The notes under the pieces were generated by a model. It ran no database searches, had not been told where the DNA came from, and saw nothing but the letters and a program-made list of their open reading frames with translations. DNA of 64,000 bases from Cardinalis cardinalis (lineage: Eukaryota > Chordata > Aves > Passeriformes > Cardinalidae): the NCBI GenBank assembly GCA_014549065.1, contig JACDOX010000007.1, positions 7,805,034 through 7,869,033 on the forward strand. The letters run 5' to 3'. Shown piece after piece: positions 36,730 through 48,726 of this stretch. Made by a program: the position numbers and the translations under genes. Every line of letters starts with the position of its first letter. Position 1 is the first letter of the stretch.

Positions 36730-39700
36730 TCGGTTTTGTTTCATCTGGGCTGTTTAAAAATATGTTTCTCTCCTGACTACCTACCTGTATTTAGTGAAAT
36801 TTAATTCTTTTGGTCCATGGAGATTGGCATTTTTAATGTCCGGCAGGACTGGATTACAAGTGTTTGATCTGGGAGACAGAATTCCTTTCTTAATTCAGAA
36901 ACTGACCAATACATGTGATTTTTAAAAAAATTAGATAATTCTTAATGTAATTTTCTTAATCATCATAAAATTTTCTATTTGTAAGCGCTTCTTCCGGGGA
37001 TATGTTTTAGACTATTTACTACTTTGTAAAATATTTGCATCAAGAGATGACAAGTGCTACAGACTTTCAAATTAATATTTTTGCAAGCTCTGAACTATAC
37101 TGCATTGTTTCTAAAGCATGTATATATGGCTCAATAATATGTTTGAACAGAGGACATGGAAAAAAAACTTCAGTGATTTAGAATATCTGCAAAATCAAGA
37201 TATGGTAGAGAGTTATTTTTTATTTTGAAATTGAAAAGATTTGTTTCATGTAAATTTAATTAGCTTTCCCTATAGCCATGTATTGTATAACCATGCAGTG
37301 TCAGGAAAGCCTGCTGCCAAAAAGAAAGTGAGAAACACTATCTTTGTTCTTTATTTTCACTGATTTGAGTGGAACTGGAGAGAAAAATGTCAAGAAAAAA
37401 AGGTTTAAAGGGAGAGATGAAACTATCACCTGCTTTCTGGTGCTATTTCAAAACTGTTCTCTAGCCGTCTGTGTTTAAATATTGTGATTCTAAACCTAGA
37501 TTTGACATATTTTGCAGGAAAGTATGAATACCCTATACCAGTTGCACAAATTCTACTGTGTGTTTTTTGCTATTAGTACAGGTAACTAGGATCCACTTTT
37601 TATATAAGTTTCCATATATTACCATAATAGCACCTTTATGCCTCATAGTTACTTGCTTTGTTTTTCTTTCCCATTTTATAACAGCATGCCTGAAGCCCAT
37701 CAATATTCAAGTTAGTACTTTAAAATGAAACTATAAATTTCAATTTAGAGAAAATAAGCCCTTATTCAGCCTCATAAGTTTTAAATAACACATTACCATT
37801 GGCTACATTAAGTTTGCATTTCTAATGTTATTTTATGCATTTGACAATAGATGTTCCACTCTGCTCAGCAGTGGAGAGCAAATGCATGTGAAATGTAAGT
37901 CTGCTTAAAATGTAGGAATTTATTAGAGCTGTCAGTCAGCAGTGACATGAGAATTAAATTATTTCTGAAAATATTTCAGCTGATTTTTTGCACTTTCTAT
38001 TGTCTTTATGCTCTGAAGTTTGAGTATAAATATCTCTTTTAAAAGGTTTTCTTCCTAGACTGGTTAGTGTTTCCTAAAGTCAAATAAAATGAAAGTGAAA
38101 ATAGAATACACAAACCTCTTAAGGAAATAAGGAGGTAACATTTGAAATTAAAAATAATAAAATAAAATAGTTCCATTATTTTTTTCTATTACTCACAGAA
38201 GAATGAGGATAGTTTATTTCTGTTTTCATTATCATTGTTGTTTAATTTATTATCTTTAGGAAAAAAGGTGATTAATTGGTCTTCCTTTCCAATGCTTTTT
38301 TTATAGTGAAAGGTATGTGCTTGTGGTCAAGTAGCATATTTTGCAANTGTCTGAATATAAGCTGTGAATCAAATTAATATAAAATTCCCTCTGCTGTAGG
38401 ACTAACAGCAAGGAACTTTTTCTTCCTGTTACTACAAAGCACTACTTTTCCTGGCAGGAGTGATACCCATTCTTTGCAGCTTTTCTTGTTTATTGCATGG
38501 GTTGCCAAGTGCACTGATTGATCTGAAGGAAAAATTTCCTTTTCGCTTGACTCTTTTTTTTGTGATCATCTGGTGCTACTGCCTGCATTTCATAAGCCTA
38601 TTTTCTTCTAGAGAAATTAGAATGAACAACAATTAGTTTCCTTATGAAATATTACATCTGTGAGCTACTGCAGTCATGCTACCTTGATTCATTTTGGTTG
38701 TTAACTTAAGAGCTTTTGCATGTCTAGAATAACAAGTGTCAGGAAAGAACTCACTCTGCACAGTCTCTTNGAACTGAGAACCTGAGTGCATAGCTCCTAT
38801 GTACTACACCTGTCAAAAGAATCTCAAAAAAAGACAAAAAAATAAAAAGGAAAAAAAAGGAAGACTTCTTGCTAATTGGTTAGTTCAAGTGTTTATCCTT
38901 GGCTCAGGTGTAAAAAAATAGCTAAAAAAGTAGTATAGATGAGTAATGACAGAATATGGACTCTTGCATACATGTAAATATGATTCTACTAAGAAGGAAG
39001 ATATTTCCACAGTCTCATTTGTACTTTATTGCTGTGTGATGACAGGAAATTCCCATGGTTACTTGGACTTCTACAATGTTTTCACATTAAAAGGTCAAAA
39101 TTCAGTCATGGCATAAATAGAGGAGGTTTCACAATGTAAATTTAATTTGAATATAACAAAATAAATAAAAGGAGTGTACTTTCTTCATTCCTGTGAATAA
39201 TTCTCAGACAGGGATTTATAATGAATATATAAATCTGTCATGCATTTCTCCATTATTAGAATAACTCTGTTTCCAATATGGGTATTATGACCAGAAAGTA
39301 TACAGTACTAGCTCTAAAATACCTGGAAATGCCTTGCTTACAATTCTAATAAAAAAATTCATCAAAAACAAAAAAAAAAAAGGTTAGAAAATCCTGAGTG
39401 CCATCTTTGCTAAGCTAGATAGACTCTAAATTTGCATTTGATCTGGCATGATTCAGAAGACAGTAGAATTTCATCTTCCAGTCAGACTTTGCATTCTCAG
39501 AACGGCCTCTTCATAACTCCTTTCCTAGGTGTTTCACTATCCTCAAAAGCCTCTGCATCTGTGTTCCTAGGCAAGGACATTGGAAGAAAATGGGTCTGGC
39601 TTTTCAGAAGTGTGAACAAAACTCACTCTAGACTATGTGAAATTGATCTTGAACTTCAACTTGACAAGGCAGTACANAGATATCTATAAACTCAGGCTGA

Positions 39701-39859
39701 ATAAAGGTCTTCAGAAGAGCTATCCCGTTCTTACTGTANATATTATTACACCAGGGACTGATTCATCCATTCATGGAACAAGAAACAAGTTCACAATTAG
39801 GATGTCTAAAAGAGGAGTCTATTTGTAAATATCATTCATATGCAGAAATCAACAAATCA
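36730..39859. other. AT-rich unique noncoding DNA
   Basis: No gene or dispersed repeat was recognised. A-rich simple stretches lie at 38826-38862 and 39358-39381. The segment 37850-38010 (TGTTCCACTCTGCTCAGCAG, GAGCTGTCAGTCAGCAGTGACATGAG) is slightly more complex than its surroundings, but I make no call. Two overlapping frames at 39432-39828 each contain an ambiguous codon and no domain. Confidence 0.6.
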
Positions 39860-40430
39860 GCTGGGTAATCTGAATAATATCCATGGCCAGTGGCTTGAGC
39901 TCCTGAGTTTTCATGGGTAGACTATCACTCCCTCCCTAAGTCAAATGAAGAAGTTAAACAGCAGAGTACAGGTGAAACCTGGAATAAGCAGCCACAGTTT
40001 TTAATTAACAGGGGTGACGTAATGATTTGTATGACCTACATATGAGTCTTTCACAAAGCTGAGGAAAACCTGATCTGTTGAAAACTTCATTTTCAGCTTG
40101 CCCTGTTTGAATCATTCCACTGTGCTCTCAGCCAAGCCATTTAATAAAAAATTACATTATCCAGATATTGTACTGCAAACCCATCATGTCTGCAAAAGCC
40201 TGCCTGGTTGTAAATCAAAACCTTTTTAAGGCAGGGGAAACAAGGATTACTTGCTTCAAGTGATGGAAAAGTTGTGTACACAGGAATCTGATAATGCCGG
40301 TAGTAGAGGTCACATCCATTATCCTAATTTCAACTCATTTGAATGAACACAGCCATAGCTCCAAGTAAAATCCAATAATAGATGTTACAAAGCAAGCCAT
40401 CACACCTGAATACTTGAGTTTTAATATTTA
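39860..40430. promoter_or_regulatory. Candidate conserved noncoding element (unverified)
   Basis: This non-repetitive block has CAGCTGGGTAATCTGAATAAT, TTTTTAATTAACAGGGGTGACGTAATG (a homeodomain word next to a CRE-like TGACGTAA) and ATTACATTATCCAGATATTG. It also has GGTTGTAAATCAAAACC and GAGGTCACATCCATTATCC. Clustered homeodomain, CRE and nuclear-receptor half-site words suggest an enhancer. No alignment or chromatin data are available. Confidence 0.25.
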
Positions 40431-40652
40431 CTGGAAATAAATCAGGTCAGGAAAACAATCTGAAAACAATACTGTGATATTATTACCAGAGAGAGTGCAT
40501 ATCACGGTGCCTAGAATTTTCTTCTTTTTCTCTAGGTCTTGCAGTGCTTGGCAATAGTGTCTGTTGTAATAGTGCTGGCAGTATTACTTAGAAGCCACAC
40601 AGNAGCCATGTGTGCTCCAGAATTTACTGCTATCATGGTTTTATTAGTAGTT

Positions 40653-40800
40653 ATCACAGAATCATAGAATGAGTTGGGTTGAGAGGGACCTGAAANATCA
40701 TGTGGTTCCAAGCCCCTGCTGTGGGCAGAGCTGCCAGCCATTGGATCATGTTACCCAGGGNTCCATCTAACCTGGCCTTGGACACTTGCAAGGATTGGGC
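40653..40800 (-). mobile_element. CR1 LINE 3'-end fragment
   Basis: ATCACAGAATCATAGAATGAGTTGGGTTGAGAGGGACCTGAAANATCATGTGGTTCCAAGCCCCTGCTGTGGGCAG is the reverse-complement CR1 tail. It is followed by ATCATGTTACCCAGGGNTCC and ATCTAACCTGGCCTTGGACAC, with a short tandem-free end near 40800. Two ambiguous bases fall within it. Confidence 0.9.
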
Positions 40801-42034
40801 AAAAATGNTATGTTACAAAACATAGAGGGACAACAGGGATGTGCTGTAGCAGCAGTTCAGCTCCCAAAGACAGACAAGCTTCTCTTCCCCTGAGAAGCAT
40901 ATTTTTGCACATAGGTGTTCCCAGTACTGTGTTTCATTACAAAAATTGTCACCAAATAATATAACCTTTGACTGCCTGTAATTCCATTGCTCCATAAGTT
41001 CCAAAATAAGGACAAGGAAAGCAATATTAATAAGCTGAATTGATAAGGCAGGAGAAAAATCTTATTTTGGAGCTAATCAGGAACAGGCATTNAAGCCATG
41101 TCTTACTTTAAAAGCCCGTTCTGTTTTATTTTGTTTCAAAAATTGTAAAAANCTTGTGGAAAATGTAGCAAAGCTGATGAAAATTGTGGCTTGAGTTCCT
41201 AAAAATGAAATAACAGAACTCAAGAGCTACAGAGAGTAACACAAAGGCTGCAACACTGTAACTTTTGTAACTTTTAAAAAAGTATTTTTATGCATCCATC
41301 TCAAAATGTGAAATGTAGTACAATTTTCTTTTATCAATGGAATCTAGAATGCCAATATGAGGACAATAGCTAGATATCTGGTGGTTTTTCTGCTTGTTGG
41401 AGAGCCAATGTGCTATGTCACAGANACTGCTTCTGAGCCTATGTTGCTGGTCTGCAAGTCTATGTCACAGTGCAACACCATTGATTTTAAAATNCCTCAG
41501 ATGTTAATTTTTAAAACACTGTTCTCTACAATCAATACAGCAAAACTGACATATCTACTTGATATTTCCAAGCATCCTTTCCTTTGATCAGCTTGTCACT
41601 CAGGCAACACAGATTTGTAGACACATCTTTATTCTCCTCCAACCCATTATTTAAATTGTAGTAATGACATCACATCGAATGACATTTGATGACATTAAAT
41701 AATGTCAGCATTACAATAATTGTTTTTGGAAAGGAAGTATTACCACTTTATTAATAACTCTTCTCCACAACCTTTCCTTAACACATCTTCACAAATTAGG
41801 AAGCCTAAACAATCTGTGAATTTCAGAAGTCACCAAGTGTGACACTCATCTTTGCCTGCCTCTTCCTGTGTTATATTCACTTGCCCATGTTCTCAAGGAA
41901 CACTTGTCATTTAAGTTTAGAAGATACTTTAACATGTGAGGACCATGTACCTCATCCTAAATTACTGAAAGTACTACAGTGATTTAACAGCTGTTGGCAA
42001 TGGTCTCTGAGAACACAAAGGGTGGGAATGATAC
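40801..42034. other. Unique noncoding DNA
   Basis: No gene or dispersed repeat was recognised. Around 41660-41712 the words GATGACAT, AATGACAT and TGATGACATTAAATAATGTC repeat loosely and give a small imperfect inverted repeat (TGACATTAAATAATGTCA-like). Confidence 0.6.
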
Positions 42035-43222
42035 TGAGGACCAGAANAGTGCGGATGGACTGCTCATCTCTAAAATGGGATAGGAATTCTAAAAGGAGGT
42101 ACAAGAGAACTGCAGATCAGCCAGTTTAATGTCAGTGCTCAGAAAACTACTGGACTAAATACACCATCCAACAAAATATTTNTAACCTGGAAGGTAATGG
42201 AAAACTATCAGCCAGCATGGATTTGTCAATAGCAAATTAGTTCCTTCTATTATAGAGTAGTAGGCCCTGTGGACAAAGCAGAAGCAGTAGATAATATATT
42301 TTTAAAACAGAAATCTTTTAACATTGTGCACATGGCATTTTCCTAAGATATTAGAAAGACATGTTTTTAAAAAAATGCTACAGNATCAGCAAAGAAAAGA
42401 TAGAAAAGATTATGATTCACTGATAAAATCAAACATATCATCTGTTGCTGTCCTGTTCAAGATTTCCTTTTGTGACACAGATGATGGAATGTTTATTAAG
42501 TGAGTGGAGAGCATCACAACCACAAAATCTTTAGAGAACAGGAAGACAATGTAAAATTGTCACAAAACACTGGAAAAACTGTCCATGAAAAAGAGAGAAT
42601 AGATTCATATTAATCAAACACAGGAGATAGTTATCCATTGTAAAATCAATATGGGCAGAAAACTGGTCATATGAAAATTTTGCAGAAAGANATTTGGTGT
42701 CACAAGATAAGTATTTGTCTAAATTCAGGATTCTTGCTAAACAAGAAAAGGGAAGAGGAGACCTGTAAGGCACATAAAATCATCCTTCTGCTGTGTCACT
42801 TCTAAGGCCTGAGACGACCAGCTAGAAGTCATATGCAGGAACGAATACAGAATTTAGAGANTTGGGAAGCATTATTAATAAGGGAGACTAAAGTCCTAGT
42901 CTTCATCAAGCTGCAGAAGAAAGTGGAGATAATTCTCTAATTTTCTAATAAATGGAAGATTATTGGACTGAGAAACTGATTAATCTCTTTTCCTTGACAA
43001 AGTAAGCAACATAAGAAGTTATAGGTGCAATGGAAAACATTCTTCCTTTAAATTGGAATAACTGAGATGCCAGTAGGGTTTTTGAAAATATCAAAAACTA
43101 GTGGCTAAAGTCTTAAGCTTTGAACATTTTTAANAACAGGCTAGACAAGTGACATATTTGTCATGACATATTTGATATCTCAACTACAGTAGGGAAATGA
43201 TCCCATGAGGTCACTTCCTCTC
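42035..43222 (+). mobile_element. Ancient CR1 LINE fragment spanning part of ORF2 and the 3' end
   Basis: Several stretches match the CR1 reverse-transcriptase frame in order. The first is GAGGACCAGAANAGTGCGGATGG, then AAAATGGGATAGGAATTCTAAAAGGAGG, AGAACTGCAGATCAGCCAGTTTAATGTC, and CAGCCAGCATGGATTTGTCAATAGCAAATTAG. Further on, the AGTTATAGGTGCAATGG part fits the line before the 3' untranslated region. AATTTTTAANAACAGGCTAGACAAG-type sequence and GATCCCATGAGGTCACTTCC at 43110-43215 then match the terminal CR1 wording of old subfamilies shared with turtles. About 1.2 kb is covered, with poorly matching gaps (42370-42780). Frames are destroyed by many indels. It could be two separate fragments, but order and strand agree with one. 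Confidence 0.65.
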
Positions 43223-44417
43223 ATACTCTTTCCTCCTAAGGAGAGACACTGCCAGGGAAAGTGGCAATCCATGCTTTGCCTATTCTTTGAATAAACGAAA
43301 GATGGGTCTAGCAGGACATTCCTTATGCCGCAGCAAAAGAAGACATTTTTCTATAAATACCTATGAAGCAAGACTAAATTTATAATATAAAGGAAAAAAC
43401 ATCAAGCAACAGTATTAATTTGGCTTTATTATGTTTTCTATTTCCATTTTGACATGCCTCACTACCTTATTAGCAATGTAAAGATATGAATATAGAAGTG
43501 CTCATTTTATCATGACAACATTCAGTTTTGAAACTAATCTAAAATAAAAACCAGGGTATGCACAGAAAACTCAATTATGAAACAAAAGGCATCCAGTATG
43601 AAATTAAGGTAGTACATTCCATGTTTTATGTTCTGGCATTGTAGTTTGTTTCAGGGNTTTTTTTGCTGATAAACCTCCAAAAGCTCACATAGCCAAGAGC
43701 AGCTCTAATGGACTGAATCAAAAATTACTCACTTTCATCTGCTGAAACAAATGGGTTTAATATACAGTTGTTTGCTGTCAAATATACTAAAAAACTTGTG
43801 CCAAACAAAATTATAGGCTGTTTTTCTTGTTTGCCTGGTATATTTGGTAGGTGGAAAAATGGGAAAAGGAGGAATGACAGTGGGTGGAATTTTCTGTGCA
43901 CTTGCCAACATCAGACTAGATAGCATTAAGAAGATGTAACACACACAATATGCGTGCAATGTGTCTGAGTTACACAGGCATAAAGTTTTTTCCTTCCATT
44001 TTTTAATGTTTGACCATGTGTAACTAAGAAGTTCTAACCTGTTGGGCATTGCAAGATAGTATGCAAATAGGCCAGCTATTGACAAAGGACTACAGTAATT
44101 CACTTTTCTGTTAATCAGGGTGTGATTATCATTTGATTCTTTTGAACTCCATCCAGCTTGCTATTCTGTCTCTACTTCAAGCAGGTGTTTTGTTGTTGCC
44201 AGACCATGAACACAGCCCTGTGCCTGAGTCTTTCAAGTGTGCTAGCTGTGCAGATGAATTTTGCCTGCAAACTTTCCTCAGGCAATGAACTGACTAGTGC
44301 AACATGTTCACAACAATGTTAATCTAGCTCAGGGACATGCAGTACACATGAAAGACTATTTTTAACCTAATTTTTAATTGATATATTTTGTCCACTGCAA
44401 GTTTTTAGTGTCTCTTT
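43223..44417. other. Unique noncoding DNA
   Basis: No gene or transposon was recognised. A 122-codon minus frame at 43735-44103 has several hydrophobic patches but no recognisable domain; I treat it as chance. Confidence 0.6.
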
Positions 44418-44496
44418 CCTTTTTTTTTTCTCTCCACCCTTTCTCTCTGTGTCTTTATATCTATCTACTTTTTCTTTCTTTTTTTTTTTTTTTTTG
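44418..44496 (+). repeat. Pyrimidine-rich tract with poly-T runs
   Basis: CTTTCC then TTTTTTTTTTCTCTCC, ending with TTTCTTTC and an 18-nt T run before GAGACAG. It is low-complexity and probably variable in length. Confidence 0.85.
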
Positions 44497-45539
44497 AGAC
44501 AGAAAATGGATTGAAGTGAAATGAAACTGCACTAGCTGGCAGACACAAAGCAGAAACAAGGATGAAGTTAAATAAAATATGAGAGGGTGGATGCTCAGCA
44601 AAGAATTCGCCTTTGATTTAAAGATTAGATAAATTGGAAAAGTAATAATCAGGAAATTGAAAAGTGGGGACTATTATGCATTAGTATTGTGACTTGCATA
44701 ACAAATCTTGTTTATTTAGTTATACTTTCAGGATGGTGCAATATTTTATATTATACAATAGCTTAAAATGTCTTCTGGAAAGGGGTCACAATGATACATT
44801 TTAACTCCCCGATCCTAGCAAGAAATATTTGGGAAGTAATATAATTCAATGATATTCAATAGAAACCGGTTTGAATATCAGAATCTTTCATACTTGTTCA
44901 TAACACAACACATGTGTTAAATACAACTTGCTTTAAATAATTTGATTGGTCCATTTCTATATGATATATTGGCCTTGGATTTTTTTTGCATNAAGTATAG
45001 TTGTTGATCTTTAACTGAATTATTTTAGTTAACTCATAATTTTGTCTTTCACATTATATGATTTATTATAAATTATAGAATGATATCTGTGCCATTGAGT
45101 TATAGCATATCTGTACAGATAACTATCANTTGTTTGTCAAATAAAGGAAATTCTGTCAGCATCCATCACTGTTCATACAAATAGTTTGCCATCAACTGAA
45201 ATAGTTTTAGAAGAGATTTTCAATTTTAAAATTTCAGTATATTTTATGAATTGCTTTTCAATTGTAGTATAATTCTAGATGAAATGAACTATTCATAGAG
45301 GTAATAATCACCATAGAAATAAATTTACAGTTGCAAGATTGACACTCCAAATCAGGGAACTTAACTGCTGTTTAGTTATTAGGGCAAATGTACTTGGACT
45401 TCATTTTTGCAGCAATGGATTTCAGGTGTCAGCACTGGTTGAAGACAACCATATTTCCATTTTCTCTTCCCTGGTGGCACAATGATACTGCNCAAAGTGG
45501 TAGAAACTAGATCAAAATCCCTAAGTGTTCAAAATAATA
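44497..45539. other. AT-rich unique noncoding DNA
   Basis: No gene or transposon was recognised. Confidence 0.65.
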
Positions 45540-45800
45540 ATCCTTTTTGTATGTGTGGTTGCGTTTTGTGTTGTTTTGCTGGGGCTTTTTTTCCCATTTT
45601 CTTTATATTTCTTTTTACATAGATCAGCTCACTAATCCACTGCGCAGTGGAATCATGTCTCGAATGCAGGAGCGCACAAATAAGCCTCCTCATCCCACTC
45701 AAGTGCTGCAGCCTTGGTTTATGTTGGAGCTGCGCCATAATACACTGTTTTATGATACAGCTAATCTGATCTGACAGCTAACTGCCACCAGACAGAGCAA
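45540..45800. promoter_or_regulatory. Candidate conserved noncoding element (unverified)
   Basis: This is a compact, more GC-rich block with CACTGCGCAGTG (near-palindrome at 45639-45650), GAGCGCACAAATAAGCC, GAGCTGCGCCATAATACAC and CAGCTAATCTGATCTGACAGCTAACTGCC. The last contains TGACAG (MEIS/TGIF-like) and TAATC words. CpGs are retained. Two frames on opposite strands (69 and 75 codons) cover it, without recognisable content. Confidence 0.27.
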
Positions 45801-47558
45801 TCTTCCCCCTTCCCTGCCTTTCCTCCTGGCCCTGACTATGTGCGACTGCCTACTCTCGTGTCCTGGCAGTGATAGGCTTCCAACTCCCCAGAGGGATGGC
45901 TCAGTGGAGTAAACTGACAGAAAAATATTCCATTCTTTCTACTTGGCATCTTGTCTGGCCCCCAAACTGGCTCCNAGGAGGGCTGGGTGAACACCAGTTT
46001 CTCCTGGGCTAAGCAGAAGAGAGCAGCAGAGGACACCTGGGGCAGCCCATGGTCAGCAGCACACCCTAGGATCCTCTTCTGTACCCACATCTTGTCAGGA
46101 AACAGCACAGCACATTAGCAGTGCCACTGCTGACCCCCTGGTACCTGTCTTATAGTCTTTGCAGAGTTATTTAAAATTAAAAAAGCCTCACAGAAAAAAT
46201 GTTGAAGAACACCAGAGTTATGAACTGTCAAGAGCAGAGCAGTCCCAGTGGGAACTTAAAGCTATGGTAAGCTATAAGCAAGGTATTGTATTGGGTATAA
46301 CCCTAGATGTTGTAAGTGTTCATTGTTGGTTTTTGTCAAGTCTCTGAAACAAAATGGGTTATTTGAAATGGTTTTGGACTGACACAAATAATATTCAAAA
46401 AAATGACAAATCTCATTTAAGTCTATGAGGAACTTTTCGGAGAAGAGAAATTTCTTATTTCCACTGAGTATTGGTCTCCTATGGACTGAGCCCTGGGTTC
46501 ATCAACCTCAACATGGATTTTTCACTCCATGGATTTTTCCAAGGGATAGTTAAAGTGAAATAAACCAGGTCACAATATAGAAAAATTTCTCATGATATGT
46601 GTGTTTGCTTTCTCCAATATTCTCTCTGTTTCTCTTTTGTGAAAAAGCAAAATGTTAAGCACATACTCTGAGGTGAAAATCTATAAAAAGTGTTTAGAGT
46701 AAAAATGCATTACTAAAACCCACTCTTTCAGCCATTCCACAGGGTTCTGCCTTGCCCTGCTTTGCCTTGTACTTTGTGTATTTCTGTGCCTTCTAAGGTT
46801 CCTTGATCAACACTGAGGACTCCTAAACTAGAGCTCACAATAGGTTTATTTACAGAAACCTAGTGATTTCATTGGAGTCAGACACTATCCCTGTTTGAGG
46901 AGTAGTTTATTTCTTTTATTCAGAAGAAGTTTTTAGTGAAACTGGAGTAAGAATTGCTATGAACTAATGTCTAAACTTCAGTTTGAGAGGTAATCATTGT
47001 AGAAGTTAGTACTGGAGCTTCTACAGGTGTTTTTAGTTCTTTCTCTGTGATACTATTAAGTTATCCACGGTGATCTGGGTAACAGAAAAATTGGTTTAAA
47101 TGCAGTGTCAGAAAAGCAAGGGTTTTCCAGGGTAATGATAAGAATTTGCAAGTTGAGATGATCTACTAGTTATCTTAATCCAAGAGATGCAGGAGATGAA
47201 GGAAGCTGAGTTGTTGCTAATACTTAAACAGACAATAAATATATATAACTATTAATGTAAACAAAGAACAGTTACTGAGAAATGCAGTTAGCTAAATGGA
47301 TGTNAGTAATGTTAGCTGGAAAGGCTTTCATCATAATAAATTTCTCAAATTTAATTGTATAAGTCTCACTGTTTTCACTTCTATAAACAGGATCATTAGG
47401 AAGCACTGAAGAATAACAATAAGACTAATAACAAAAATGACAACAATAGTATAATAAAAATATATCTCATTGTCATAAATGGATTTCTGAAATGGATATT
47501 GGAAAATTCTGAAGGTTATTTTTATTATCATACATTGTTACCACGCTAAACCTGACTT
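45801..47558. other. Unique noncoding DNA
   Basis: No gene was recognised. The part 45836-46140 is comparatively GC-rich and carries a 90-codon minus frame with one ambiguous codon and no known domain. ATGGATTTTTC is duplicated near 46513 and 46530. The rest is AT-rich. Confidence 0.6.
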
Positions 47559-47595
47559 TTTTTTTTTGTTCTACAATCAAGACAAAAAAAAAAAA
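47559..47595. repeat. Facing poly-T and poly-A runs
   Basis: A T run (47560-47571) and an A run (47584-47595) lie about 12 nt apart and can pair as a weak hairpin. This is low-complexity sequence with no function implied. Confidence 0.8.
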
Positions 47596-47635
47596 GATAA
47601 AGTACAGATAAGGGTAATGATACTTCTGTGCAATG

Positions 47636-47712
47636 TAGTCTGGATTGACCTTGCTTGAGCAGGGAGGCTGGACCAGACAACCCTTCCAACCTCACCGATT
47701 CTTTGATTCAGG
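47636..47712 (+). mobile_element. CR1 LINE 3'-terminal fragment
   Basis: TTGACCTTGCTTGAGCAGGGAGGCTGGACCAGACAACCCTTCCAACCTCACCGATTCTTTGATTC matches the last about 70 bp of CR1 (GGGTTGGACTAGATGACC...CCTTCCAACC...ATTCT tail). Only the terminal part remains. Confidence 0.85.
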
Positions 47713-48726
47713 AAAAAAAAGAAATAGGGAAAACAAACAGGAAAAATCACGAGAAAAAAATAGGGAAAGGAAAAAGGGCCCACCCCCACCAAAGAGTTAG
47801 AAATCAGTGCCATATTAAAGAATACCTGGTTCTGTACACAAATAGATGTATATTTTCAGAAGTGCAGGGCCCTCAGGATTACGCATTGTACTGTTAATCA
47901 TGAAAAGCTCGGTATCTAAAACTTTAGGACCTGGGTTACAGTTTATTCATGTTTATTATGGACATCATCTTTGTATGTTAAATTTTATTTTAAAAAACTT
48001 AAATACAGTATTTTTTCCCACACAGTGACANGTATAAATATGAATTTATATACATATTTATTGATTTTTACCATATATGCAGCATGGAAAATATTCATTA
48101 CAAAGTTTTAATGTAGCAAAATTGCATGAGAATGACCATGTTCTTCACAATACATTTTGCATGGTTTTTCATANTTAGCACATCTGGGGTCAGCAAAGTG
48201 TGCAGGAACTTGAAATATCTGTGCATTTGTATCTGGAACCTAATAATTTTAAATAATTTAAAATTATTTATTAGTTATTGTATTTACATACATAACAATA
48301 TTGATAAAACTAATTTACTTGACAAAAATTTAGAAACACCANTTTATTATTGTTCAGCTGTACTTAGCAAGCAATCATATTTTTCTAAACAAAAGCTGAG
48401 GTGCATGATGGGAAAACAAATATTAGCATATCTAGACTTAACACAGCTTGTAGACTCCCTGGTGAGTAGTGCTTCTACAGCCAAGGATTATTCACACCAT
48501 ATACAATTACGTTTTCCTTTAAGACTGAATCTTTTATGCTGCAGATAAAAATGAGAAGCTACACAAAGTCTTCTAAAGAAATATTCACGTATCTTCAATA
48601 AAGAAAAGAATGTAGTTCATCTCTTGCAGGCCAGCCAAACTTAGGGAGTTTTATTTCATCTAGGAGTGTCTAAGAACAGAATTTGGTATACAGTTTGACC
48701 TCTCTGATTGTATTTTGAGGTTGTTA
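47713..48726. other. AT-rich unique noncoding DNA
   Basis: A/G-rich simple sequence (47715-47790) follows the CR1 tail and is probably its decayed repeat tail. A 140-codon frame at 48126-48548 holds two ambiguous codons and no domain. Around 48241-48280 a TAATTTTAAATAATTTAAAATTATTTA stretch is self-complementary. Confidence 0.6.
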
